A stretch of 64,000 bases of DNA. It comes from Ryuthela nishihirai (taxonomy: Eukaryota > Arthropoda > Arachnida > Araneae > Heptathelidae). The position numbers were made by a program, and so were the translations under genes. A model generated the notes under the pieces. That model was not told where the DNA came from and ran no database searches. It saw nothing but the letters and a program-made list of their open reading frames with translations. Positions 11,236 to 22,485 of this stretch are shown one piece after another. Location of the stretch: assembly GCA_038380435.1 (NCBI GenBank), contig JAWZYU010000006.1, positions 35,776,501-35,840,500 on the forward strand, given 5' to 3'. The stretch's first letter is position 1. The number at the start of each line of letters is the position of its first letter.

Positions 11236-13699
11236 TAGCGTAGCGATGATCAATATAAGAGGTCGACAATTCACATGAAGCATCACAAGTAGACAATATA
11301 TGTATAACGTAGAAGAGTAGCTATTCAGATCAAAACCACATATTTTTTGAAATCGTTTCATATAGTTATGACTTTAAAGAAGAATTAAATTTTCCCATCC
11401 TAGGATTGGAACCAAAATTTCTTTATTCTTATCGTTTTAAAGACATTATTATAAACTTGATTAATAAAATTTCTCAGTAACGGAGAGTTCTCATACGTAT
11501 GTACAAAATATCGTACCGTTAAATCCTTTTTCAAATTTCTTTTTTAAGTTACAGTCTGTTGCAAAGTTTAAAATAATCATGATAATTTGATTAAAAATTT
11601 TAAAATTTAAAATTATTTCTGACGAAATATACTAGAAATCACTCATAAAAGCTGAATATTCTAGATTATCGTCATTATAAACTCTACCAGCTGTTTAGTA
11701 AGAACAGAGGATATCTAAAAGGACAAAAGTTAAATTGTGCTTTATGTTTAATTACTAAAAAGTGGTTAAAACTGAATTAAAATCAAATGAAAAATTTATT
11801 TACATTGTTTATTTTTTATTTGACAATTGAAAGAAAATTTAGAAATTTGAAGTATGACTGAGCCCGATACTGAAGTCGTTTGTCAAATTTGAAACACAAA
11901 CTCATCTCTTGTATAGCAACACAATAACTTTGTTCCCAATTCTTACTCCTATCTACAGTCTCAAAAAATGGGGGGAGAGCCTTTCTTAAACGGTAAGAGC
12001 CAAAATTACCAAATTCTGTATGCTGCATATCCTTATCATAACAGAACCAATGTGAGGGTTCAGACCGCCAACCTTTCTTTCTCTGCTATATAAAAAAGGC
12101 GTGTTAAATTTGTCTCAACAGTTAGGACGACCAAATTTGTATGCAACTTCTTGTTATTATCGTTTACAGCAACGTAAGGATTCGCTCTCCTATGCTTTCC
12201 TCCTCCTCACAAACGAAAGAGAAGCTTACAAAAGCGAAAAAGAAGTTCTTTCATGGATGCCAAATGATATTAAACTTCTGCATATTACATCCATTCTGAA
12301 GAAATTAAAAAAAAAATCTGCCGGTATTTGATAAACGAAACGTTAGGAACCGGCGCCACTAAATTCGGTAAGAAACTCTTTTTCTGTCAGAAATTAGATC
12401 AATTCAAGCATGAATCTGAAAAATAAATAGGGGGAGGACAAGTGACACAATCGATAAAAATCAAAAAGTCGGGGGGAGACTGGATTTCCATAGCGATGTA
12501 ACATTTCTTCCTTCTTTAAGAGTTTTTTTTTTTTAATTTCTTCTGAAACGGATGTAACATGCAGAAGTTTAATAACATTTGGCTTCCATTACTTTTATTG
12601 GCATTGCCTTTCTCAGATCCGGCCCAGGAGCAATATGACAGGTTTTCTTCCCAAATTTCTACTGCCCCCCCCCCCCCATCCAAATGAAAAAATATTCAGA
12701 AAAATTATTTATTTTAAACAATAAGCGGGAGAAAATTCGCAGACAACTGGCCAGTCACTAGTTTTTACCACATCTCTGAACAAACACAATTTCATTGTTT
12801 TAATTTTTTATATACATAAAAAAACTTATTCGGTGAAATTAACTACACTGAATTCAAGGAGGGAACATATATTCCTTCCCCTAAAAATATGTCGCTTTTT
12901 TAAATTTTTTTTTAGGTTTACTATAAGAAAAATTGTAAGAGAATTAAAATTTTCCTAGCGTAGAAAGGTTTATCTTCTGGCCTAGAAGATAGATAATTCT
13001 TCTGGACTAACTAGGACAACCAGATTTGGTTTACAGCTTCACTTTATAAAAATAAACAATTATCTCCTCAAGCAGTTACTTGCCACTCAGTTTAATACGT
13101 CATAGTAAGAGATCTTTGAGGATGGCGGGACTGTGATCAGCAGCCTATCGTACTAACCATTCGGCCACGAGACGGCTACAGCTTCATTTTATCGCAACTT
13201 ATCAGCATAAGGTTTAGTTCCCTCAAACACTCCCATGAAAATGAGGAGGAACCTAAACAGGAAGAGTTAGGGAAGCAAACATAGTATACAGCATATAATA
13301 GCTTAAAGCGTACAGCGTGGGGAGCGTCATCTACTGCATGTTAATGAAAGTTTGATACAATTGTGTTAAGGAGAAGAGAAACATCGAAAAAATCTGCCGG
13401 TATTTGATAAACATAAAATAAATTGTTTTCTTCATCCAGAGTCTGATCTGATTAGAGGATGACAAGGAAGGGACTCTTTCAAAATGATAGAAAGGATAAA
13501 AGAGGTAAAAGATTATTAAACTTTTGAATATTTTACGCATTCTTCAAGAATTTACACGAAAACATGATGGGGGAAAACGTTATACTGCAATGGAAATCTC
13601 CCCCCCAAATTTATTTTTCTTAGATCGGGTCTAAATCTATCTAACGCAAATGGAAACTGATGCTGATGTTTTCGCCATTAAGAGTGCTAAATTTGTTTA
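11236..13699. other. No gene; scattered diverged receptor-flank fragments
   Basis: No supportable gene. Near 11985-12025 and again near 12121-12165 and 13017-13045, short stretches such as accaaattctgtatgctgc resemble the sequence downstream of the GR copies (accaaatttcgtatagtg at about 196). A minus-strand stretch at about 13110-13180 resembles the 5' half of a tRNA-Ser but lacks a B box. Plain AT-rich sequence otherwise, with a run of C near 12666. Confidence 0.4.
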
Positions 13700-14580
13700 C
13701 TATCTGAATGGAATCCGCCTTTCCTACTGAGAAGGGGAGATTGCAGCTGAGAGTAATTCGTACCAGTAGAGAATTCAAAATATTTTCATTGCTCAAATAA
13801 CAGAAAAGAATCAGAAAATCGATTGAACTGATGGAAATAACGATGCTCCAACATAATGTGGCATTTAATTACTGTGAGCCATTATTCTTTCAGTTGTAGA
13901 TTCAACAGACTATCCACTGCACATTCCACTGCACATTTAACTCTATTTACTTCAAACATTTCTTATCCAACATAGTAAAAATTCACCAGTTTTAAGTATT
14001 TCAATATATATTTAGCTCAAATTTAATAATATTGAAGATTCAGTTCAACAATTTCCCTCATTTTTGAACTTTTGCTTCGTGGCAAGCGTCTCCTTATTCG
14101 ATAAAAAATCGAAGCTCTGTGTCACTTTCTGTAAACGCATGCGCAAAACTCCACAGACTGTCACGTGATATCGCATCATCCTCGTTATGCGTACGTGGTG
14201 ATCTTAAACACAATGAAAAGCGGGCAAATGTTTTTAATACACAGCAACACTGCAGCGAAAAAAAAATACAATCAGGAGTGTTTGCCGGATATTATGTGCT
14301 TAATGGGTAGGGTGCGATTTTTCTCTTGTATCTCCTCTTAACAAAAGTAAGAGCTTCAAAGAAGATATTATTGTGAAAGCATCAATGTGTTGCAGGAAGT
14401 TACTGCGGATGCATCTGCGTGTTGCGAAGTTATTGAAAGCATTGGAGTGAAACTTTTGTCATTTTCATCTGCTTTACAAAGATTCTGCAGCTGAAAGATT
14501 CTGAGAAATAATAATTATTTCAACAGAGCTGTATCGAAAGAGATTACCGAGCGAAACTTTGCTATCAATAAAAGAGTCAG
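13700..14580 (-). pseudogene. GR unit remnant F, coding region deleted
   Basis: The right order of flanks survives without the receptor. About 13780-13930 matches the copy A sequence just below the receptor stop (aaatcgattgaact, then attattctttcagttg). It then jumps to sequence that matches the far upstream flank (tttacttcaaacatttct, cgcatgcgc at 14136-14144, and gatcttaaacacaatg). The whole coding frame and the near upstream flank are missing, about 2.5 kb relative to copy A. The deletion joint lies near 13925-13950. Confidence 0.6.
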
Positions 14581-14641
14581 TTGAACAAAAGATTTTTTTT
14601 TTCTTAATGACAAAAGATGTCCTGTTAATGATGATCTAGAC

Positions 14642-14842
14642 CAGGGGTTCTCAACGTGGGGTACGCGGTAAACTTTTTTGGTGTACGCCTTGAGAGCTCA
14701 CAGGTCGCTAGTCTAGTAACAATGTCGCTAAGTTGGCATTATTATACTATAACTATAGTTTTTATCTATCTATATAAGGAGCAAGCCAGTTACATACACA
14801 TTTCCGGGGAGTACGTGAAGCATAAAAGTCTGAGAACTACTG
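14642..14842. mobile_element. hAT-type MITE, 201 bp
   Basis: Terminal inverted repeats caggggttctca and tgagaactactg (10 of 12 positions pair). The flanking 8-bp duplications are atctagac (14634-14641) and atctaagc (14843-14850). Size, terminal CAG and 8-bp target duplication fit a nonautonomous hAT element. No coding capacity. Confidence 0.85.
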
Positions 14843-14984
14843 ATCTAAGCTAAAATTTCTTGTATTGAACCACAGAATCTTCCAGAGCAAGCACTCAAGT
14901 CCGTATTCTGGTAGTAGCCCATAAGTTAATATCATAAGAGATATTCAATTCTGGAAGAGCACGGAATGGGAGGGCTATCCCTCA

Positions 14985-15260
14985 GTGTTGCTCATTGATC
15001 TGGTGTCCTATGCCACTTTCTATTATTTTCTTTGTTCCCAGTGTCTAATGGCTTTCAGCGTGATTTTTGATTCTGAACTTACTGACTGGGCTTTTTTTGA
15101 GGGAAACCTACCACTGTGTTTTCTGTTTGTTTTGCCGATTGCCAGCCCAGAGTGGACAGATGCATAGGATACCTTATTTCTGCTGATAGATAATCCTGAT
15201 CAAAGGTCATCGCGTCAATCGGTCAGAACGTAGGAACAAGCTTGGCCTGACTTCGCATTG
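14985..15260 (+). mobile_element. Orphan 5' fragment of the RTE-type LINE
   Basis: Resembles the leader of the RTE element at about 19090-19245: shared ctgtgttttctgtttgttt, then a cagccc..agtg block, then ggataatcctgatcaaaggt-like sequence and gtcatcgc. The coding part does not follow. Non-LTR elements normally lose their 5' end, so a piece carrying only the leader is unusual. Confidence 0.6.
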
Positions 15261-15456
15261 GCAAAAACTTTTCAGCAAGCACAAAATTCGAGAAAAAAAA
15301 GCAAATTGCAAAAGTAAATCCAATATTCAATGAACCATTGTACTATATTTATTGAAGTACTTCTGAAGAATTTCTGCTACGTTTGGTAAGAATTGTTTCA
15401 AGTAAACAGAGTGTTAACTTGTGAAGTGGAATAATTTCTGAAACTAAACAGAATAT

Positions 15457-15815
15457 ATCGGTAAGTGGGGGGTCAGTCGGTAACGCTCCAGGCTCGTAAT
15501 CTGCAGTTCCCAAATTCGAGTCCCATTTGAGCCAGCATAGAGATTTATCTCTGCAAAACTCTCCGAGGCGACATAGATGGGCTTGCAAAGGCCGCTGTCC
15601 GTCGGATGGGACATTAAGCCGTGGCCCCTATGTAGGAGAGCCATACTCTGTACATGTTAAAGAACACGTTGAATGGCCTTGACGGGAGTCTACCATATGG
15701 ATCCTAACAGCTGTCAAGCGGCCCACCTGCCCTCAACCTTCTCTGAGTTCTTGTTACCAGGCCATTAAGCTTTTTGTGTGTAAAAAAGTGCCACTCAGAG
15801 GTAAAACAATCCAAC
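15457..15815 (+). repeat. SINE-1 element, near full length
   Basis: Head gtcagtcggtaacgctccag with B box aattcgagtcccatt, block gagatttatctctgcaaaac, core gtcggatgggacattaagcc and gttaaagaacacgttgaatg, tail gccactcagaggtaaaacaa. Confidence 0.85.
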
Positions 15816-16302
15816 TCTATTATAGTGATACCCTACATTAGAGTGATGTGTGTCTAGAAGATCAGCTTCTTTATTGATTCTGGCTATCGGAAACGTTTCC
15901 ATGTAAAGGTGGTGTCTGTAATCCCATGAGCATTGACAGGTTGAGTGTATTTTGTCTGAGCGGACAGCCTTGAGTAAATGGAGGGAAGAAAGGAGAAATA
16001 TTAATTATCATAAAAATTAAAGTGGTGCAATTTGTTTTAAATTTAAGTTAAAGCTATTTTTTTAAAATCAATTAAAATAAATTTATTAATTAAATTAAAT
16101 TTAATTAAATTTATCAATTAAATTAAATTATATTGATAAGGATTTTATAAAAAAATCATTGAGAATATTTTAAAAATAATTTCCATATTTTTAAAAATTT
16201 ATAACTACTAGTTGAGTTTTTAGAAATTTTAATATGACAAAAACTGCTATATTTTTCAAAAGTAGGTCTTCTGTTACTGCAGTGTCCAGGCCTATTGTAA
16301 CG
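15816..16302. other. No gene; AT-rich with ttaaat-type simple sequence
   Basis: About 16040-16140 is nearly pure A/T with repeated aattaaatt-like words. Nothing coding is visible. Confidence 0.5.
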
Positions 16303-16505
16303 AGGTGGCCTTGACACGGGGTCACGGCTGAACGTCCCAACCAAAGGATGGCGGCCTTTCCAAGTCCATCGGTGTCACCTATTGACCGAGGAAAAGGTAG
16401 GGAGGTTTACGGAGATAAATTTCAATACTTGTCCAGCTGGGACAAGAATCTGGGAACTATAGATTACGAGCCTGGGACGTTATCGAATGGCACCTCGCCC
16501 TTCTA
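16303..16505 (-). repeat. SINE-1 5' half
   Basis: Core and head only (ggatggcggcctttccaagt, acggagataaattt, agattacgagcctgggacg). The tail half is missing. Confidence 0.75.
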
Positions 16506-16574
16506 TCGAATAATTAACGTGAGATAGTGTTCATCTTGTACTGTTGTCAAACCTGGACGACTTTACACTAATCT

Positions 16575-16830
16575 ACGCTGAGTCTGGTACTCTTCATCTA
16601 ATGCCAACTGGTCCAATGCCGTTTCGTTCAATGTCGATTGTTCCAATGCCGTTTCGTTCAATGTCGATTGTTCCAATGCCAAATCGTCTAACGTAGACGA
16701 TTGGTCTAAAGGGACGATTCGTCTAATGGGACAACTCGTCCAAAGCTGATTCGTCCAGTGAGACAATTCGCCCGAAGCTCGCTCGTTCAAAAGTGCAATA
16801 GCCAATGATTCGTCCAATGACCGTGAGGAA
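16575..16830 (+). repeat. Degenerate cgtccaatg minisatellite
   Basis: Units of about 16-21 bases built on attcgtccaatggga and its variants. It includes a near-perfect pair of about 36 bp units (ccaatgccgtttcgttcaat, then gtcgattgtt) at about 16613-16677. It ends exactly where the GR D/E C terminus begins. The pattern resembles the repetitive ends of some DNA transposons, but I find no partner end. Confidence 0.65.
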
Positions 16831-17302
16831 TTATTCTTTCAGCTGGAGAATTAAAGACTACAGGTAAGCACACTTCCACAAACAGAGAGAATGAAAATTT
16901 TAGTGAAACATAAACACCCCAACTTGAAGCGAAGTAGAAGGTTCGTCTTCTAACGATTTTAGAAAAACGGACAGCTGTATCCCTTGTAGAAGAAATGACT
17001 GCATTTTCCGGTATTTGGTGGAGAGTGGTTTTTATTTCCATATTCTTTTCTTGTATTGAGAAGCAGAAACAGAGATGGCAAAAAATGGCTAAGTGGCATT
17101 GAGTGTTGAAAAAGACAAATTCAAGAGAATGAATATAGCAGTGTTAGGGCTCAAAGCATAGAGTACGCGACCTAAAGTGATGAACATCAATAGAACGTCT
17201 AAAGTTATAACAAGAAATATCGAAGAAGAAAATACCTTTTACATCATGCGAATAACACTCATTTTCTCGTTGTAACCATTTTGTATTTCAATAGCCTTCG
17301 AC

Positions 17303-17874
17303 CAATGAGATAAAATATATAGAGTGAGCAACCGCTGTGTTACAGCGTCCCCAGTCTGAAGCTAAAGTAAGCTCGTTAATGCTCACCCTTTACATGGCCG
17401 CCAACATGTAAAGTATAGGCAATCACTTAACAAGCGCCTTTTCATAGTATTATGTTTACATGCTTAATAAACAAAGGGATTTCTATTTTCATTAAATAGT
17501 AGTATCGAACAAAATATTTCTTGTCAAAAATGTCTGGAAATAAGGCGATTTTTTAACTGATATAATTTTTTATATTAAATACAATATTTCTATAGGCTAT
17601 TAAAGGTTCAACTAACATGATTGATTGAATTTTATCCTAAGAACGAAACTTAATTTAATTTAAAAAAAAGAAAATTTTTAACTACTTAGGCTTAGTGCAC
17701 CTTCTACTGTGGCATATAAACTGACAGGCTCCTGTCAAACCTCTGTGGCAAGCAGCTGCTTGAGGGAGTATTTATTTATTTACAATAGGCAGCCATGTAA
17801 AGGGTGGGCAAGACGTAGTTCGAATTGCTTCAAATTTTGAAACCGGTTCCGCACCCGTTTACTTAACCTCGTTG
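17303..17874. mobile_element. Nonautonomous hAT-type element, 572 bp
   Basis: Inserted in the GR D/E loop. The flanking duplications are ccttcgac (17295-17302) and ctttcgac (17875-17882), where intact GR copies have a single site. The ends pair as caatgagataaa and, reverse-complemented from the right, caacgaggttaa. A second internal inverted pair, accctttacatggc near 17384 and gccatgtaaagggt near 17790, gives subterminal symmetry. No transposase frame. Confidence 0.8.
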
Positions 17875-17954
17875 CTTTCGACATATCTATAGTTGCCACT
17901 AAATACTTCTTCAAGGTAACATTAGAACCTTGAAGTTGATTTCGGAAAAGAATG

Positions 17955-18344
17955 AGGGGCGGTGGTGGCTCAGCCGGTAGCGCGGCAGGCTCGTAATCTG
18001 TAGTTCCCAGGTTGGAGTTCCAGCTCGGTTAGCGTTGAGATTTATCTCCGCAAATTTCCCCGCCCTGCCCCCGGTCAGTAGGGGACACCTATGGACTTGG
18101 TAAAGGTCGTCGTCCGTCGGATGGGACGTAAAGCCGTGGTCCCGTGTACGTGAGAGCCATACCCTGTGCACGTTAAAGAACACGCTGGATGGCCTAGACG
18201 GGAGGCTACCATCTGTCTCCCAACAGCTGTTCCAGTGGGTTCCCTCCCCCAACCTTCTCTGAGCCTTCGGGGTCCATGTGACCTGGCCACTTAGCCCAGG
18301 GTGTGCAAAAAAGTGCCGCTCAGACGTAAAACAACCGAACCCAA
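17955..18344 (+). repeat. SINE-1 element with clear target duplication
   Basis: Best-bounded family member, 390 bp, flanked by cggaaaagaatg at 17943-17954 and 18345-18356. Head ggcggtggtggctcagccgg through aggttggagttcc (mutated B box), gagatttatctccgcaaat, core cgtccgtcggatgggacgta and cacgttaaagaacacgctgg, tail gtgcaaaaaagtgccgctca ending acaaccgaaccca. No poly(A) tail. The duplication length fits LINE-driven insertion. Confidence 0.92.
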
Positions 18345-18999
18345 CGGAAAAGAATGCAAGGAAAAATATATATTAATGAGACAAAATTGGGGATCAAAAA
18401 ATTAAATACACTCTATTCTAAAAGGAATAGGAACATTATTAAAGTTTTATGTGGAAATCTTTTATCACATTCTGTTTTGAAAAAGTATGCTTTCATATAC
18501 TGCATGACTTCATTTTGCTTTAATGTTAAAGCTGATAGAGAAGCCATTATGGGGATGGCGATACTGACATAAATACAAAACTTAATTACATAAAATTACA
18601 TTAATTACATAAATACAGATCTAAAAGATGGACGATTACAGAAAAAAAATATCTATTTGTCCACTTTGATGACAAATAGTCCAAATCTTTTGCATCTTCT
18701 CTTGACTGAAATATATACTGCCCCATAATGTTATGGAAAGTATGCAGTTCATGACACAGATGACAAAATTTTTTATAACAGATCCAGATAAACACGAATG
18801 CTTGACACAACTGAAAATTAATACTGTTATTAAGGGCAAAAGTAGCAAGTGTACGGCAAATTTCACTACTGTCACCAGAATTCTGATAGGTATTGAAATA
18901 TTTTAATGCTGCTTAGCCCATTAATTCCCAAATGTAGAAATCATAATATTTTTAAGGTAGCACTTTTACTATACACAAAAATACATGTAAATAGGTAGT

Positions 19000-21900
19000 T
19001 GTGATAAAAAACAACAACAATTTGTGACCACAGAAGCTACAGAAAAATGTTGCGTGGGCTGGACAGATATATGGCTCTGAGCTTGATTATGGATCCTGAT
19101 TTTGCTGCACTGGTGGGCTTCTGTGGAGGGAAAATCTTCCGCTGTGTTTTCTGTTTGTTTGTGGGTTGACAGCCCCAAGTGAATAGATTCACAGGATATG
19201 TTTATCAGCTGGTGGATAATCCTGAGCAGAAGTCATCGCAGGCACCTGAACTCTTTGCTTCTATTGGCATCGTCAAATTCTACATTGGAGGGTCTTCCAG
19301 TGTAGATGGCTTCAGCCTTTAGTGGTGGGGGGAACGGGTCTTTGCCCCATGTCTGCGATTAGGGGGCTGTTTGATATTGTCGGCATTCCCTCTCTCAATA
19401 AACATAGTTTCTTTAAACATCCCACTAACCATTTTCTCTCCATAGGTAGTTGAATGTGAGGACTCTGCACAGAGCTTTTTTTCTTGATGTCCTCACACAA
19501 GAATTCCACCATTATAAATTAGATATTCTCGGCTTGCAAGAGACCAGATGGACAGATAAAGGTCAGATTCTTAAAAATAATCTTAAATTTCTCTTTTCAG
19601 GGAGGGACGACAATAAGCATCACCAAGGCGTGGGTCTGCTTCTCAGCAGACACGCTAGTGATGCTCTTCTAGGATATGAGTGCATTAATGAAAGGTTTCT
19701 TACAGCAAAATTTCAGACAAGCATTAAAGACTTGAATGTTATCTGCTGTTATGCCCCCACTGTGGATGCCGATGAGGATGAGAAGGATAGGTTTTATGAA
19801 CAACTTCAGGATATTTTGAATTCTGTCAAGAAAGGAGATATTACCCTTGTTCTTGGTGACTTCAATGATAAAGTTGGTACTGACTCTGACCTTTGGGGAG
19901 GAGTAATAGGCCCTTTTGGTATTGGTAACTGCAATGGCAATGGGCAACGTCTCCTACAGGTAAGTAAACTCAATGGATTCAGAATAACTAACACTTATTA
20001 CAAACACCGCGACATACATAAGTACACATGGGTTTCACCTGATGGGCTGCATAAGAATATGATTGATTACATATTAATTAACAGCAAATGGGCTAGTTCT
20101 GTTAGGAATACCAGGGCATATAGGGGAGCTGAAATTGGATCTGACCATTACCTTGTTAAAAGTGTCTTGCAAATTAAACTTAAAAAGTGTTGTGCTAGGG
20201 TTAAAAAATTTACTTTTAATACTGAAGCTCTGAAAGATCCAGTTATAGCCAAAGCTTACCATGATAGGTTACTTAGTCATTATGACAGTCATGGTTTGCT
20301 TACTACTGAAGTTGAGGAAGAATGGGATCATTTTAAACAGGCGTTTTTGGACACTAACAGTACTCTTTTAGGAAAAAAGGAGGAGAAGAGGCAAAATTAT
20401 CTGAGTGATAAGGCACTTGAGCTTATTTTGGAAAGAAAGAACTGCAGGAATGCCCTTAATCAATACCCTACTAGTCCTAATAGAAAGCATTACAGAGACC
20501 TTAATAAACTTGTAAAGGATCAGTTAGCTGCTGATAAGAATCTTTGGCTTGATGGTTTGGCTGACAAAGCCGAGGAAGCAGTTAGACAGCACAACAGCAG
20601 AGAGCTGTACCAGATAGTTAATGTTTTGTGTGGTAGAAAACGGACAGGCATACAAGGATTGAAGGATAAACAAGGTAAGGTTATAGAAGGGGAGGATTCT
20701 CTCATGGCTAGGTGGGCTGAGCATTTCAGTGATGTTCTAAACAATGTAGTTATTTCTACTCCCATTGTCTGCAATGATGATAGATGCATTGGTGGCTTTA
20801 ATGTTGGCCCTATAACATAATCTGAAGTTCTTTTGGCTGTTTCTAAACTTAAACTTCATAAATCCCCAGGGGTAGATGAAATTACTACGGAAATGCTTAG
20901 AGCTGGGAATGTTTCGGTTACCACTTGGATGACTGAAATTCTGAATATCTTTTATGATAAAGGCATGGTTCCTAAGGATTTTACCAGAGCTATTGTTATC
21001 CCTATTTTCAAAAAAGGTGATCACAGTTCTTGTGATAACTATAGGGGTATCAGCCTACTCTCTGTTCCAGGTAAAGTTCTTTTCAATGATTGTGCTTAAT
21101 AGAATTAAGAATCTGGTTGACAGTCAATTGCGTGATGAGCAATGTGGATTCAGAAGTGGTAGGGGATGTGTGGATCAGATATTTTCACTTAGGCAGATTC
21201 TTGAGAAATGTTTAGAGTTTCAGAAACCTTTGGTTGCTAGCTTTGTTGATTTCAAAAAGGCTTTCGACTCTGTTGATCGTCATACTTTGTGGTTGATTGT
21301 GAGATCATATGGTATACCAGACAAGTTAGCTAACATTATGAAAGCTCTCTATAATAACACTGAGTCGTGTGTGAGAGTTGGTAAGGCTTGTAGCAATTGG
21401 TTTAGCATTACTTCTGGTGTTCGACAAGGGTGCATTTTGTCTCCTTTTCTCTTTAGCTTGGTTATTGATTATGTTATGCGAAATTCACTTCAAGGGAAAG
21501 ATTTTGGCCTTAAATGGGCTGGAGATACGAAAATTTCTGATTTAGATTATGCTGATGATTTAGCCCTTTTGGCAAATGATGTTGATGAGATGAACTCTTT
21601 CATTCGAGCTGTTGATGAGACTGGTAGTAGAGTAGGTTTGGTTATAAACAGAGAGAAAACTAAAGTGATGAAAATTTTTCAGGCAGGCTGTGATTCAGTT
21701 AATCTGAATGGTTGCAGTCTTGAGCAGGTGTCACAGTTTAATTATCAAAAAAAAGTGATGAAAATTGGTCAGGCAGGCTGTGATTCAGTTAATCTGAATT
21801 GTTGCAGTCTTGAGCAGGTGTCACAGTTTAATTATCTTGGGAGCTATGTAACAGATAATTGTGATGTGCGGCATGAGATTAACAGACGAATAGGGATTGC

Positions 21901-22447
21901 TGCCGGGACTTTTAAGAACCTATGGAGAGTGTGGAGAAATAGGCGTATACACCTAAAGACTAAAATTAGACTGTATAATAGTTTGGCTCTTTCTAGGGTT
22001 AGTTATGGTAGTGAAACTTGGACACTTTGTAAACAAGATAACAGGAAACTAGATGCTTTTGATTCCAGATGCTTACGCAGTATCTTGGGCATTAGGTTGT
22101 TCAACTTTGTAACTAATGATGAGATTAGGCAAATTAGTTTGCAACCTCCTCTAAGCAGCATATTGTGCAGAGATAGACTCCGTTGGTTTGGCCATGTTGC
22201 CCGTATGAATAATTATAGATTGGCGGATAGGGTTATGAACAGTGCGCCTAAAGGCCTCAGAAAGAGGGGGAGACCTAGGATGCGGTGGGCAGACAATGTC
22301 AAACAGGACCTTGTTAGAATTGGTGTGCAGTGGCCAGATGCAGTAGATGTAGCTCAGGATAGACTTGCTTGGAGAACTAAATTGCACGGTCTGGTTGGAC
22401 CTCCGTAGCCCATGGCTGCTTGAGAATGATGATGATGATGATGATGA
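19000..22447 (+). mobile_element. RTE-clade non-LTR retrotransposon, nearly full length
   Basis: Leader from about 19000-19100, one ORF2-type coding region (about 19430-22408), and a 3' end in a (gat)n tail at about 22424-22447. Endonuclease followed by reverse transcriptase, plus the short simple-repeat tail, fits the RTE/BovB group. It is inserted in a piggyBac element. The exact 5' edge is not resolvable without the empty piggyBac sequence. Confidence 0.8.
19430..22408 (+). pseudogene. RTE ORF2: endonuclease-reverse transcriptase, broken
   Basis: The encoded enzyme would nick DNA and copy element RNA. Endonuclease: IGSWNVRTL-like start near 19434 with a one-base deletion at the W codon (about 19450), LQETRW near 19537, VLGDFN near 19848, and SDH near 20140. 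Lesions: stop TAA at 20818-20820 between the two domains, then a frameshift near 21075. Reverse transcriptase: VDFKKAFDSVDR near 21244, GVRQGCILSPFLF near 21417, and LDYADDLALLA near 21541 with catalytic YADD kept. A 90-bp in-frame tandem duplication (21662-21751 repeated at 21752-21841) adds 30 residues. C-terminal blocks RLRWFGHVARM and KRGRPRMRW follow near 22178 and 22264. Few lesions suggest a fairly young copy. Confidence 0.88.
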
Positions 22448-22485
22448 CACAACTTTGGGGATTATCAGAACATGAATACTTAAAG

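Noticed and set aside
12660..12680. Runs of C (also near 30659 and 38668)
   Set aside because: Simple homopolymers with no linked structure.
13105..13180. tRNA-Ser-like stretch on the minus strand
   Set aside because: 5' half and anticodon arm look right, but no B box or 3' half follows.
16563..16817. 84-codon minus-strand frame with LNETALEQST repeats
   Set aside because: It is a translation of the cgtccaatg minisatellite, not a repeat protein gene.
17955..18030. tRNA gene at the head of SINE-1 copies
   Set aside because: The same head is repeated through the window attached to the SINE core; stems are imperfect and no copy stands alone.
22151..22450. 99-codon minus-strand frame beginning with a serine run
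   Set aside because: Antisense of the RTE C terminus and its gat tail; the serine run is the simple repeat.
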